In this document: positions 37,640 to 59,999 of the stretch, one piece after another
Position numbering within the stretch: position 1 is the stretch's first letter
Layout: every line of letters starts with the position of its first letter
Assembly: GCF_958298935.1 (NCBI RefSeq)
Contig: NC_084927.1
Span: forward strand, 31,198,001-31,262,000
Length of the DNA: 64,000 nucleotides
Direction of reading: 5' to 3'
DNA from: Phragmites australis
Taxonomy: Eukaryota; Streptophyta; Magnoliopsida; Poales; Poaceae
The notes under the pieces: model-generated
What the model was told of the DNA's origin: nothing
The model's input: only the letters and a program-made list of their open reading frames with translations
Databases searched by the model: none
Made by a program: the position numbers and the translations under genes

Positions 37640-38456
37640 CACTACCACAGAATCCATTTAGTAGGACGTCTCTATATAGATAGATCTATGGAGTCACCGG
37701 TATAAAAGGTATCATATATGACTCTAAACTAGAATTGTCTGAAAAAAATAGCAACGAGCAGTTGTAACAAAGCGGGATACTACAATACAGACGGTTCTAA
37801 ACTAGAATCGTCTATACTAATAGTATAACAGTTGTAGTTTGTAATCGTCTGTATTATTCCTTTTTATCCAAACGGTTCTAATTTCGAACCGTCTGTACTA
37901 TTGATAGTAATAGTATAGACAGTTACAAATTAAAACTATCTGTATAAAAAGGAATAGTACAAACAGTTCTAAACCTAGAACCGTCTGTACTAATAATGTC
38001 CCACTCGTTTTGAGCGTATATCTTAGAAAGATTATTTTTATATAATGGTCATCAATGAATGACAGATGAGACGTTAAGGAATGTTCGCGCGAGGTTAGAG
38101 GTTGTGGGTTCGACTCCTAGAAAATGTACTCAGTGGTATTTCGTGTGAAAAATCGTCTGACTAGAGACCGCACCTACATAATAATATAGAGGGCTAGTGT
38201 GGGTAGGAAAAATATATTTTTAGATTCTTTTAGCTCCAGAAAACTTAATACAGACGGTTCCAATAACGAACCATATGTACAAATAATTTGTACATATGGT
38301 TCCAATAACGAGCTGTCTGAACAAATGATTTGTACAGGCAATTAAAAAACCATATGTATAAATCTAATTTATACAGACTTTTTTCCGCATACGATTCAAA
38401 AAAGTGTCCTGCATGGAGTTTCCGAACAGTCTGTATAAATCATTTTTCTACTAGTG
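37640..38456. mobile_element. CACTA-type non-autonomous element, right terminus clear
   Basis: Read on the minus strand the right end starts CACTAGTAGAAAAATG at 38456, the canonical plant CACTA terminus. Inside are many subterminal copies of a CAGACGGTTC / GAACCGTCTG unit (37780-38400). A CACTACCACAGAA at 37640 is a possible left end, but the match to the right end is partial, and the 3-base flanks (AAT, AGT) differ by one base. No transposase is encoded. Confidence 0.6.
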
Positions 38457-38556
38457 AGTACAACATACAAGGGAAGCACACAACCACACATAATGTCTGG
38501 AATTGGATCGACGCAACAGGAAAAGGGAAAAGAGGGAAAGAAGTGAGCAAGCTTAC

Positions 38557-38745
38557 CACACAGTAGGGCATGACGAGTGTCTTGGTGATTGCGAGCCACA
38601 GTGTGCCAAATCCGAAGAAGGCGTAGGCGAAGCCAATGACGAGGATGAGCCAGGGCGGAAGATGATTGGTGAGCACCCCTGGCACGAGGCTGATGTTCTT
38701 ACCAATGATGAGGATGGCGCAAATGGTAGCAAGGGGCGTCACGGG
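38557..38745 (-). pseudogene. NFD4-like (nodulin-like) transporter exon fragment
   Basis: The minus strand encodes ICAILIIGKNISLVPGVLTN, then HLPPWLILVIGFAYAFFGFG and TLWLAITKTLVMPYCV. It ends at a good GTAAGC donor (38556-38555). The PPWLILVIG..FFGFGTLWLAIT pattern is a membrane segment pair of plant NFD4-like / nodulin-like major-facilitator proteins. No neighbouring exon is found within the window: the CACTA terminus starts 100 bases into the would-be intron. I read it as an orphan exon; the family call is moderate. Confidence 0.5.
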
Positions 38746-38759
38746 TCGTAGCCGCTAGC

Positions 38760-39480
38760 AGCACCGCGATGGTCAAAGATTATCGGTTGGGGTGCATGGT
38801 AAACTGACCCGTCAGCTTGGGTAGTAGTAGGACATGATGATGTTGATTGAAGAACTCATCGGCGTAGCGTTGATCGGAGAACTCGACTGCGCGACGTAGA
38901 TCAAAGAACTCGACGACAACAGGGCTTCTCCGCCGGTGGTGTAGCAGGGGCACTGCTGGGCAGCGACTGCTCTTCAGCCAGAGCACAAGCACACCGGCCA
39001 GGGCAGCGACAGGACATGACGTGGCGCATGGCAGGGCCTCCAGCCACTCTCGGTTGGCTGCAGCAAGGACGGCGACACCATGACGACAGTAGGAGGTCAC
39101 ATGACAATAGAACTGTAGGCCAGCTCATACCTCATTAGCGGTGGTGGCATCTAGCAGGGGTCCTTAGCTGGAACGCTAGCCCGCTGGTGCAGTAGGGACT
39201 CGACGCCTTCTCTCCGTGCGTGGGACGAAGGTGCAGGCTGGGCACAGTTGCCAGGAGCAGCGGCACGCTCAGTGAACAGCAGCAGGGGCTTCGCCCTTCC
39301 TCCTTTGCACATGGCGACAACGTAGCAGGACTCGGCGGGCGGCCAGGGCTTCACCCCTTCTCTTCCATATTTGGAGGAGGGCGTGAGGTTTCCAAGTGTA
39401 AGAAGCGGGCACGAGGTTTCCAAATTAGCATAAGATGCAGGAAGAAAAGTAAGGGTAGGGGACGGGGTGATAAGCTTTGA
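38760..39480. other. GC-rich patch without a recognised gene
   Basis: Several overlapping open frames of 60-106 codons exist on both strands, a by-product of high GC. On the minus strand 38816-38910 repeats AVEFSDQRYADEFF-like units, i.e. a short internal duplication. No domain is recognisable. Confidence 0.3.
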
Positions 39481-39579
39481 CTGTGGACCGCTTGATCGTG
39501 TATAATGTACGGTGAAGATCGTCTAGTTCTATCACAACTTATGTATTTTATAGGAGTATATATTTTAGTTAAGACTTTT

Positions 39580-39790
39580 TAATTGGACCTCTTGATGAGT
39601 TCTTTCTTATTGGGTGGTGTTACTAATGAAACTTTTCTGGTTCCATCACTAACTATAGTGACACAGAAAATGTAAGTGGTTATATGTATTTCCTTCTCAT
39701 TGTATGGTGCTCTTGATGAAACCTTTTCCGGTTTCACTACTAACTATTGTGACACGGAAGATATAAGTGGTTATAGCATTTCCTTTAATA
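39580..39790. repeat. Imperfect tandem duplication of about 85 bases
   Basis: Two adjacent segments (about 39607-39692 and 39693-39778) share TTCTTATTGGGTGGTG / TTCTCATTGTATGGTG, GATGAAACCTTTTCCGGTTTC-like and TGACACGGAAGATATAAGTG-like text. The similarity is around 80 percent by eye. No coding role is evident. Confidence 0.6.
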
Positions 39791-39949
39791 TGACCATACA
39801 TCGAAAAACCCAGGCATCCAACCAGATGAGCTGCACATCGGCGGACTCAACCACACAAGCCACACCCGCTTCTTCCTGGTTAGACTTACTGCTTGATTTG
39901 GCGTACGACATTTATGTGCAAATGTTATAAAATGGTGGAAGTAGAACAT

Positions 39950-42000
39950 AATCATTTGCTTATCACTATAGAAACGAGATAGGTGATTAGAAAGGAATGA
40001 ATAAACGTCTTAATAATTTTTTTACGAAATTAATAGTCTTCTTCTATTTGGATCACCTAACGCACATCAAAACTCAAACAGAAATAAAAATTGAGAGAAG
40101 TTTTAACCAAAAAAAATTGAGGCAATACGACTCCACAGATGATATATAAATTATAGGTTCCATTTAAGATTAATATATATGTCTTACCACTCGAAAGATC
40201 ACAACTAGCGAAAAAATAAGAAAAGATGAACACTGGGTAACGAAACTCTCCAAATTAATTGTCACGTGTGTATACGGATTTTATGCCTTTAGCAATAAGA
40301 AGAATGGTCTCACAAGGTGCTAAATTTCAGCCCAAAAACAAAAACGAAAATCAAAACTGAAAAAGAAAAACTTACACACAAGACAAGTGAACCAAGAGAG
40401 AGAGAGAGGAACTCAAGTATATAAGACAAAATAATCTTTATTCCTCAAAGAGATCAACTCTATTTTTGGCAGATTACAAGATTTACCTCTAAAAACTTTG
40501 ACATATTACATAGGCTAATCATTCATCCTCTTTTTCACTAAAATTCTAGCATAATGCTCTCATATGGTTAGCACAAGGGGCTCAAATACCTGGTTCACCC
40601 TCTCACATAGTCCTACCTATCTATTTATAGATCTAGGAAACTTGATCTCCATTTTTTCTAGTTTTTTCTCAAAATACCACTCTATTGTAGTACACTTCTA
40701 TCTAACACTAAGGATATTTTAGTCTATTTTCTTCTTCATTCATCGGACGGCCGTAGCGCCTTTACGACTTAGCTTCGCCTCGACGCAAGCTTCATAATGG
40801 TGTCACATATTTCTCCAGTCCTCCCATAGTTTTAATGCCAAACCATGAAACTCTGGTGCGTTTCTCAAAGCGTGACTAGCTGTCACTTGTTTCCACCTGA
40901 AGCAAATACTCCGATGATGACATGTGTTCTCCGTCTTATGATCTTGACTGCCGGCAAGTCTCTCCCGCTCCCGATCCTTCGGGCCGCCTTGTCACTTGCA
41001 CTGGTATCCCTTTCGCTTGACTTTATCAATACGCCATCTCCATCATTCGTTTCATGCTTTGCTTGACTTTCATGTATAGACCTAGGATCACCTTTGACTC
41101 CACCCGACCCTCCTTAATCATTCAGCACCAAGTAGCCGTTTAGCCTCGATCACTTGTTGTCGACCGCCAAGTTGCATTTATCATCTGCACACCTTGAAAC
41201 AAGCAAAACACATTTCTCCACACTCCAAAACATCTCCATGTTAGCACAAAATCAAAAACTTTAACTCAGAGCATATCCCGCAGAAAACGTGAATACCAGA
41301 TGTTTTGGCGTGTTTTGCTCCTAAACACCGAATCATCTAGTGAGTGTAACATTATCTGTTCCAAAACTTTTTCTCTCTGTAAGAAAAGGTCCGGTGATCT
41401 CATATCCATCACCGGATAATCTGGTGTGTACTAATCCACCAAACCACCCTTTTACAACCTCTCTTCAATAAAAGTTTTGGTGCATTCTCCGGTGTTCACA
41501 ATTACAGCATCGGGCTATCCGGCGTACATAATCAAACTTGGCGCCAAAAATCTCTTCTCTACATAAAATACTACGACGCTCTCAAAGTCCATCACCAGAC
41601 CATCCGATGTTAGCTTTCATTTATGCTTCAGCACTGAAAATACTCCAGTGATACCCTCCGGTGTAGCAACCACACTCACCGTATCTTCCAGTGCATTGAT
41701 ATCCAATTTAGTTCGAAAAATTGCTCTCTGTAAGAAATAGTCTGGTAAGTACACACTGCCCACACCGAAACTTCCAGTGAACATCGAAACATTCAATGTT
41801 CACACCGAAACTTTGAATGTGTGTAATTTTTCTATATACAAAGAGGAATTCACCAAATCCAAACACCGCCAACTCAAATTAGACATAAGCAAAAATAAAT
41901 ATCTACAAACACATACTAATCAAATTCAAGACACATCAACAGTTATCAATAACTTATCCCATATAAACTAAATCAATTATCCACTTAATTTCTCACACTA
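39950..42000. repeat. Composite high-copy-type repeat upstream of HMA5, with CCGG-type array
   Basis: 39960-40330 matches the repeat at 28080-28582. 40800-41230 is GC-richer sequence with a 73-codon frame (40845-41066) that looks like transposon text, not a conserved protein. 41330-41780 contains degenerate CACCGGACTATCCGGTG-like palindromic units, the family seen at 18290-18870. The array ends about 300 bases before the HMA5 promoter. No functional gene is visible. Confidence 0.55.
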
Positions 42001-42285
42001 ATTCATTAAATTATCTGCAAGACAGCACTACTAGCACCGCAATGGTGGATTCCATGTCACCTGCACTTTCAGTTGCATTACCAGAATTGGAATCATTATG
42101 CGGCTATGTTCACCAGTTAGGTACAGAAGAAATATCTATGTTTCCCAACTCGATGTTGCGTACGCGTAGCAGTTTTACGCCGAGCACTTCACTGCTTTGC
42201 CGAGCTCTCTCTCCCATACGCGCGCGCGCGCACACAGAGACACACTCCGCCAGCTTTCGCTGGGCTCCTCACCGCGCTTGCCCGC

Positions 42286-42367
42286 CCCTATAAATCCGTC
42301 ACGGTTCAAACCAAATCACCCCAACCAAACACCCAACACGCTCGATAGGTGGAGTGATCGCGCGGCA
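42286..42367 (+). promoter_or_regulatory. HMA5: Core promoter and 5' leader of HMA5
   Basis: A TATA box, CCTATAAATCC, lies at about 42288-42298, 70-80 bases before the ATG at 42368. This leaves a leader of perhaps 45 bases. A CG dinucleotide run (CGCGCGCGCG) lies just upstream at about 42220-42230. No metal-response element is evident to me. Confidence 0.65.
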
Positions 42368-52108
<9,741 letters not shown>

Positions 52109-52740
52109 TGACACAGGGACGAGAGGCATAACATTTGCAAAATAAAAAAGGGGTTCTGTAGTTATTAATAACTCCTGCTGGAATGACAAGGGCCCTAACA
52201 ATTGCCTGAAACAAGCTGTACATATGCGTTACAAATGTATGAATGTTACATACGGTTTTTCCTGTATGCTAGAGAGTATTGTCGTGTCACGTTGTAAGGC
52301 AAAAGCTATGGTATACCTACAATTGCATCGTTGCATGTTCTATGCTGGTTGTGTAATAACTAGGAACTGAGGAAAAGGAAGCGTGAATATTTTTTTTGTT
52401 ATCGATCTCATGATTAGAACGAACATGATGGAGATATGATCCGGTCTCCAGCCACCAAGTTGAGACGCACGAATCTGAAGAAATGTCCACGGAACAAAAA
52501 TTATTGAACAACTTGGAAGGAGGAGGGGGCCAGATCGGGGTGCCAATGGGATCAAATTCGATATCAAAGGCAGAAAAGCTGGTGCTTGGTGATGCTAGAG
52601 TACCTAACTAGACTGTTAACTCGCACTATATTAATCTTTCTTTTTTTTCGAACGTAGGCGCATTTGCAACAGGAAGAAATCCTGATAAGGTGACGATACG
52701 TACTACACCTGAGCCCCAGACCCAACGAACCCATAAAAGT
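52109..52740 (+). repeat. HMA5: 3' flank of HMA5 (copy 2 of the duplicated flank)
   Basis: Contains the HMA5 3' untranslated region. It matches the sequence after the pseudogene, with a 30-40 base T-rich insertion near 52630-52655. No other gene is visible in it. Confidence 0.65.
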
Positions 52741-55585
52741 TGAAAGTTGAGCTACCTTTTGTTTCCCCGTTTCTGCCGATCCGATCGTGACCGACGACCA
52801 ACCCGTCCCTCTCATGGCCCCCCACGAGCAACCTTCCAGCGGCAACCTGAACGACCACGCAAACTACTCATGCTGTCATCGTGCTGCCTATCGGTAGGCA
52901 TTTGGCAGAAACCGCATACCGGGCTCGACTCTTACCGGGTGCGCGCGTCGTCATGCCTGGTGATGATGCAGGCGCATGCGCGCGAGGTCCAACGGAACGA
53001 TACATTCTGGAAAGGAAACACGCTCGATCGCTCGTATACGGAGGAGCGTGTCTTCTTTTTCTCCGCCGCAGCAACCGAGGCATCCATGTCGAAGAAGAAG
53101 CAACCGAGGCAGCGCAAGCGGGTGCGTCACGGTGCGGATCGGCGTCACGTGCCTTGATGACCACCGCCTGCATGGCAGCATGGGTGTAGACGACGCGGCG
53201 ACGGCCAGGCCTGGAAACCAGGAGGGGAATGCTCTGCTGAAAACCGGAATTTATATCTCTATTTCTCTACTACTTAAAAATATGGAATGGTTTCTGAAAC
53301 CTTTCCGTATCATCATGTATTCTGTCCTCCTCACGTTCTGCCCTCACTTTAGCCCATGCCATCAATTTCTGTTCTGCTTTTTGCCACCCTTCTTTCTGTG
53401 CTCCTCCTTTCATCCTGTATCATCACTCCCCTCACCCACCTCTGCTCCTTACCACATGATCTCCCAATCACCCCCTACCCTCGTTACAACCGACGCCGCA
53501 CTCTCCTTGCATACGACTCCTTATCCCGTTCAATCCCCAATCCTTTTAGCAGCCGCCTCCTGATTCTGTTCATCTCCACACATCTACCTCCCACTTTGAG
53601 CAAGGGTGCTGTCGGGGCAGGCATTCTAGAGCAGGATTTTTACAAGGGTCTCACCCCGCCACCTGGGCAGGATCCTCGTGGGATATGCCGTCGGCACGTT
53701 GCCCACTTGTCTATATTCGTGGCGGTGCTCTGCCGTCTATCACCGGCTTGTCGTCCCCCTCGACGACCCCTCGCTGCCTGGCAAGATTCGCGGCGGTGCC
53801 CTACATGGGCGAAGCCAGCCGCGAAGACCACCGGGGTCATCAACCTTAAACTGATGGGGTCAGCAACACTTGTGGTAGTTTTCTATAAGATTTGCGCAAT
53901 TTCATCGAGGTCGCGCCCGATAGCAAAGGGTAGCTTCGCCCGCCCCATCGGAATTTGTTAGACCCCCTGCTGCTTTCACCCGCATCTGCCTCCCTTGCCC
54001 CTCACATCCACCATGGCGCTCCATGTCAATCTCTACAGCTTGTCGATCCCGCACTCGCCTTTCCATGCGCCGACAACTCCTCCGGCCTTGGCATGGCAAT
54101 TCCCCGATCATCCGGAGTTCTGAGGATGACACAACTCCTCTCAGCCATCTTTTGATCCACTACTGCCAAACTCATGCTACTCGATCCAACCGCCTTGATG
54201 AGGGAGAGAGAGATGGGGGTAGGAGAGGGACGACGTGGAAGAACAGTGAGGGCTAATGGGCGGGGATCGAAGGTCATGGCCTCCTCCTGAACTTCCGCCA
54301 CCTGCTACTTACAGCCCTCCTATCTCCTTCGTGGGCCTCACCTCGTCCTCCCTCCATATGAGTAGGGTAATCCCGATGCCCCTAATCCCTTCATTCGATA
54401 GATTTAGAATTAGGTTTTGTGGAATCGCTTTGGATTTGTAATACTGTTATCTTTGTCTATGATTCATGCCGCAATATAGTAAAATTTACCTATTGGGGCA
54501 CTACACTGATTGTTTACTGTTGTTGTACTGATGTGGTATGTTAACTCGAATATCTTTAATTATTCCTCATCTATCATTGCACTTTTTAGTTGATTCTTTG
54601 TGCTCGGCTGCAGCCTGTAGGTCTTGTTATTCTTTGGTGGTTTATGCTAGGTGTGATTTGCAAATGCACATAGGTTGTTTGATCAAATGCTTAGATGGGT
54701 TATTATGTGTAATTTTGTATTTCTTCTGCTTACAAGCGTAGATGATATAGTTGGCCATGGAGTAGCTGTTATCTGAACAATCTTTGCTGTGGTTGCGAAT
54801 CTTAGGGTAGCAGGAAATTTACAATATTTCTGGTCTATGGAACAATTACATATATCATATGAATGTGCTCAGTGCAAAACGCCAGTGGAGTTTTTAGTAA
54901 TGTTTGTTGTGAAGACTTTATTATTTTATCAATCTTTTATGCAACCTATTGAACAAGTGGTGAGTCATTTTGCAGTGCACCTCTTACCCTATTGGATTGA
55001 ATTAACATGGTTTTCTGACACCAGCTACTATTGTAGCAAGTAACTCAATAAAAGGTCAAGTATGTGCAATTCCTATTTTCTACTATTATGGAATATAAGG
55101 AAGACGTGACACTTTTTTCACTCACTAATGTGTATTTGTTCTCAAAGAGATAACATATTGGATCGTTTTATGATCATATGTAACAAACCGGTATTAGACG
55201 AGCCTAACTTATAATTAGCAATAGGCTTAATTGATGCGATAATTGAACAAGGACCATTTTAACTAAGAAAATAATTGTTGAAGACATGAATGTCCTAGAT
55301 TCTGTTAATTCAAAGTTTTGTATTATCTTTGTATAAAAAACTAAATAATGTTTGCAAATGCTTATTTCTGCTCCAGTTCAGTTAAGTATAGTGTGGAAGT
55401 GTTATTCATTATTATTATTATTGGTACAATAACTTGATTGATCATAAATGTAAAATACTCATTTAGATACTTTGATTGTCATGAGTATGCACATCGCACA
55501 TTTGTGATGCTGTAAAAGATCTCTACAAATTTGACAATAATATGTGTGTTGCATGTATGATTGTTGTCACGTTGCAACCAACTAG

Positions 55586-55590
<5 letters not shown>
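52740..55590. other. Intergenic region, no supported gene
   Basis: 52860-53220 is GC-rich with frames of about 100 codons on both strands (plus MLPIGRHLAETAYRARLLPG; minus MQAVVIKARDADPHRDAPAC) that resemble no family I know. 53330-54350 is C-rich with long but unconserved frames, including one of 201 codons at 53356-53961. It looks like a decayed transposon or captured fragment. 54400-55590 is AT-rich and empty. Confidence 0.35.

Positions 55591-55594
<4 letters not shown>

Positions 55595-55622
<28 letters not shown>
55595..55622. repeat. TA dinucleotide microsatellite
   Basis: A run of about 14 TA units follows a short GTGTGTGT stretch. Confidence 0.9.
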
Positions 55623-55639
55623 TTAAATTTACATGGTAA

Positions 55640-56455
55640 TTTAAAAAATACTATCGCCTGTTCATCGGGCGAGATCAATGCCTCGCCCCATAAATAGGTG
55701 ACACCTGATGGTCCCTCCTGTAAGTAATAAAAAAACCTGGTGGCTATCACATATCGCCCGTTCAGCGGGCGAGACCATGCTCTCGCCCGCTAAACGGGTG
55801 AGATCTTACTTAGGCAGGTCCACCTAAAAAGGTGTCGCCCACTGTTCGGTGACACCTTTTGTGTATTTAATCGGTTGCGCTGGCATACTCCTTTCGTTTA
55901 GTAGTTGCTTCCGGTAATTTGTTAATCTCATCCTAGATTTGGTCCCAAAAAATTCACTTTTTTAATCCAAAGCTCGTGCCCAGCTCTTAACTATAGCATA
56001 GCCTCATGTGCTAATTGAGTTTTTTAGTGGGTTGATTTGATTCATGGATGCAAGACTTGGACCAGGCCAAGAGAGATGGTTAGTTTATTGATCGGTCCTT
56101 TTCTTTAGGGTTATTTCTATCTAGTTGTTGGGAGTCTAATCACGCACTCACTACTGTTGTGATGAAGCCATCTTACATCTAATGGACCCAAAAATGTATC
56201 TAGCGTGCTCCCTCTGGACGGTTTCGGCCCAAAAGGTGTCGTACGAACAGTGAACGATACCTTTTGGGTGAGTTCGTCTGAGCAAGGTCTCGTCAATTCA
56301 GCGGTAAGAGCATGATCTCGCACACTGAACTATTGACATGTTGCAACCACTGGATTTTTTATTACTCCCGAGCAAGGCCTATAAGGTATCGCTCGTTCGT
56401 GGGATGAGATTTTGATTTCGTCCAATGAACGAGCGATGATACCTATTATTGTATT
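55640..56455. repeat. Palindrome-rich element 5' of the glutathione peroxidase gene
   Basis: At least five hairpin-forming units occur: CGCCCGTTCAGCGGGCGAG with CTCGCCCGCTAAACGGGTGAG near 55750, a GTGTCGCCCACTGTTCGGTG unit near 55830, and CGAACAGTGAACGATACC near 56242. Near 56385 GGTATCGCTCGTTCGTGGG pairs with CCAATGAACGAGCGATGATA. Such clustered inverted units are typical of subterminal regions of DNA transposons. Clear outer ends were not found. Confidence 0.5.
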
Positions 56456-56459
56456 TTTT

Positions 56460-57007
56460 TTAAATAACCATATATTTTTTAAATATTAAAGAATAAAAAT
56501 ATATAAATAAAAAATTCCCGAAAACCGTCCACGTACAGCTCTATCCAGGCCCAATTGCCCGGATGCTTCCAGAAGGTTCCGCGGCAACCGCGACTTTTCA
56601 GACTCGGCCCAACCCTGCGCTCAGGCTTCCCGGCCCACGGCCCAGGGAGTGAGAGCCGGTCGATCGACAACCCTGTACCGTTCGATCTAGCCGTACCATC
56701 GGACGGTGCAGCGCAGCGGCGGAGCTGGCCAGCGCCTCGATTCCGTCTACACGTGGAAGGGCCCCGGCGCATGAGCGGCAGACACGGCGCCAACGACGAC
56801 GAGCTCTCTCCGACCCTCCCACCGCGTGGGCCCCGCGCTGCGTTCACACTTCTGTCACAGCCCCTCCTTCCGCAGGCATCCAACCAACCCCACCCCACCG
56901 CCCGTGGGCCTTGTCTACAGGCTACCGCTTCGCAGCCATCTGCTCCGCCCCGACTCCGCTAGTTCGCCGCCGCCGCCGCCGCCGCCGCTCCGTCCGTTCG
57001 CTCCAGC
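56460..57007 (+). promoter_or_regulatory. GC-rich promoter and leader region of the peroxidase gene
   Basis: GC rises sharply from 56520, and the leader ends with a CCG trinucleotide run (56966-56990) just before the ATG at 57008. I see no clear TATA box. The long overlapping frames on both strands here are a GC side effect. Confidence 0.4.
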
Positions 57008-59241
57008 ATGGCCGCCGCGTCGTCTGCCACCTCCGTCCACGATTTCACCGTCAAAGTCAGTCCAGTTCCGCTCGACTCCCCCTCCCCCCAAAACGTTTCA
57101 GCGCGTAGGTACCAGAGGTGATACCGTGATACTGTGATAGGACCCTGTAATTTTTCACATAGATCACTTGCTTGGTGTGCCCAGATCCCAAGCCTGAGCG
57201 CTATGAGTTGTGCTTAGTTTGGGTTTGGTGATTCGCGTGGACGCGTGCAGCTTAGTGTGAATTTTGCTGCCGATCCGCTTGATTGGCTTGCTGAATGACT
57301 AAATCTGTTAGCCAGTAGCTGAATGTCTTGCCAAATTTTTTTAGAAGAGTAGTTGCAGCGACGTCCGATTTTGCAGAGGGGGTCTAACGAATGCATTTTG
57401 CGTGTTGTGTGTGCGCAGGATGCAAGCGGGAAAGACGTAGACCTCAGCACCTACAGGGGCAAGGTTCTTCTCATCGTCAACGTCGCTTCCCAGTGGTACG
57501 AATCATCTGCATAACCTCGCGCCTCCTTCCCCTCTTGCTCTGCTATGATCAATTTTGTAAGCGCATCGTGACTTGAGTTTGGATTGTACTATTGTCATTT
57601 TTTGGCCCACTGCAAAAAATGGTCGAAATCAATAAGCTTGTTGGTGTCTTATATCGGAATCATTTTGTACCTACTTGATTATTTAGAACAATGACTTCGT
57701 CTGTGCCTACTGCCTACTTATTTCATTGTTTGATGTATACATCTATGTTTGGTTTACTATATAGAAAACACTATTCTGTACACTGCTAATTATTGTATGT
57801 GACTGATTATTTCAGTGGCTTAACTAACTCCAACTACACCGAGCTGGCCCAGCTATATGAGAAGTACAAGGATCAAGGTGTGTCCTTAATACATTTCATT
57901 TGTATATTCTTAGTCTTGGAATGTGTGTCTGTTCATGGCCATATGGATTATTCGTTTATTTTATCCAACTATCGATAGTTCTTCGATTTAAACGATTTCG
58001 GTTGTTGGGCTGCTGATCTCTAAGTACAATTGCTAATTTGTGGTTTATAGGCTTTGAGATCCTGGCTTTCCCATGCAACCAGTTTGGTGGGGAGGAGCCT
58101 GGCACCAATGAGGAGATTGTCCAGTTTGCTTGCACACGCTTCAAGGCCGAGTACCCCATCTTTGACAAGGTAAAATTTTGTGCTCTTTTTCTTCAACCAG
58201 AGTAATTGACAGAGCTGTCTCAACGTAAACCATAGAATTATCTGACTTAGCAGGACGATATGCACATGTTATTACAGTATTCGCGATGACACTTGAATCT
58301 TCTTTGTTTTAACTTTTAAGGGTGTTTGACCCAAGTAGAATTGTTTTTGTTGAGTAGTACTGAGCCCGATATCTTATTTCATGTCAGGTTGATGTCAATG
58401 GTAACAATGCTGCGCCCCTCTACAAGTACCTGAAATCCAACAAAGGAGGCCTATTCGGAGACAGCATCAAGTGGAACTTCTCCAAGTTCTTGGTTGACAA
58501 GGAGGGTCATGTCATGGATCGTTACGCTCCAACCACTTCCCCTCTGAGCATTGAGGTAATTTTCAGCGTCATATTTCGCATTCGTTTCGTACTGGCTGTC
58601 GACTCGATTATACAAATACTTATTTAAAGTAGAAATATCTATTTATCGGTTGTGCGTATCGAAAGGGACACAAGATTTTATATAGGTTTGGATCTTCCTT
58701 AGGATATTAGCTCTCTGTCACGTGGTGTATTAATCTTAGAGAAGACAATTACAATGGGAATATGTCTAGATTCACTCCTATAAATCTCGGCGAGTTCTCT
58801 CATGTTCTAAATCTTGAAGCTCTTGTTGAATGAATTTGATCATGACTTGAATCCCTCTTGATGTACGTTCTCCTCTCCTTATATAGACAGGTCAGGAAGA
58901 TATACCATACTCGGAGTATCAAGCGTAACCTTCTCGGATTGTGTTATCTGTATGATGCTTTCCTAATTCAGGGATAGTGTCCATATGGAACACGATGAAA
59001 TATTTGTAATATTTGTAGATGTCTTATTTACCTCATAACGGTTATTAAATCTACCATACAAGCTAACGAATACATGTACGATGATGCTCCATTCTTAGGA
59101 TATATCGTATTTCTAGTAAATCCTTAATTATTAAATTATTGAATCTACGAGCTTAACTCTAGTAGGCTGCCATGATGTCATTGTAACACTTCTCTTTTAT
59201 CTCTGCAGAAGGATATCAAGAAGCTGCTTGGGAGCTCTTAA
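57008..59241 (+). CDS. GPX: Glutathione peroxidase (phospholipid-hydroperoxide type), cytosolic
   Basis: Six exons, 57008-57055, 57419-57495, 57816-57877, 58051-58169, 58388-58555 and 59209-59241, join in phase through GT..AG introns to 168 aa, the usual length for the plant cytosolic form with no transit peptide. The peroxidatic Cys42 (VNVASQCGLTN) is split by intron 2. The catalytic partners Gln73 ([12 protein letters not shown]), Trp131 and Asn132 ([10 protein letters not shown]) are present, as are Cys71 and the resolving Cys90 (VQFACTRF). Plant enzymes of this family reduce lipid and hydrogen peroxides, using thioredoxin rather than glutathione as electron donor, and have Cys in place of selenocysteine. 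It lies about 4.9 kb downstream of HMA5 on the same strand. Very secure. Confidence 0.97.
58625..59160. mobile_element. Repeat-like insert in the last peroxidase intron
   Basis: The last intron is 653 bases, longer than the others. Its middle (GATTTTATATAGGTTTGGATC and following text with CTCCTTATATAGACAGGTCAG near 58870) resembles retrotransposon or dispersed-repeat sequence. Ends were not resolved. Confidence 0.3.
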
Positions 59242-59299
59242 ACCATCTGGCTGGAACCTGTAGAAATATCAGCGCTAAAAACTATAATAAAGTTGTGTT

Positions 59300-59995
59300 A
59301 ATAAATAGTGCTCCGTATTTCAGATGTTGCAGTACTTGGCTACATGTGGCTTGCATGTACTCTGTACACGCCTTTGAATGAATTCCCATACTTTATCAGT
59401 TCACTATATATGCCTTCTGTTGGATACCGTAATGAGGTGCCTTCGGTGATTGAAATTTTGCGTAACAGACACATTGGCGTGTTATCGTAGTGCATGTCTG
59501 CAGTTGATCTACCGCATCACTAACAGGAGTTAATGCCTGATTCTGAGGGGTTGATGGTGAGCACATGATGGTGCGATGCCCCTTTCGTGCACATTCCTAC
59601 AGTTTTGAATCATAGACATACCTGAAAAGGTTCCAAATATTCAAGTTCTGTTTTTTGCATTAGAAAGGGGACCTCCGATACGGAGTAAAGGTGATATGCC
59701 TGAGAGATAATCATAAAGATGATTATATCACACGTCTATATTAATGTACTTTTGAATAATATATTATTTTAAAAATGACTATCTTTTATATTGATTGGTA
59801 AGTATGTAATTTGTCTATAAAACTCTTTGTTTATATTATGTTGTTATTTTTAGTCAATCTCTGATCATATATCATTGTGATAATATATAAGATTAGCACA
59901 TGTATTGATTGATAATCACGTTTTATGGATCATAGGTATAGAGATAACAAGTCAATAATGTGATATTTATATTAGAGAATATGATGTTAGATAGA
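59300..59995. other. Peroxidase 3' flank, AT-rich, no gene
   Basis: Contains the probable peroxidase 3' end (AATAAAG at about 59287 and nearby AATAAATAG). Beyond it the sequence is AT-rich with TTATATTGATTG phrases and no recognisable feature. Confidence 0.4.
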
Positions 59996-59999
59996 CCTA

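Noticed and set aside
38090..38130. tRNA-like B box, GGTTCGACTCC
   Set aside because: No A box, cloverleaf or acceptor stem can be formed around it. It lies inside the CACTA-type element.
53356..53961. 201-codon open frame
   Set aside because: C-rich composition, no domain, no supporting splice or promoter signal, and competing frames of similar length overlap it.
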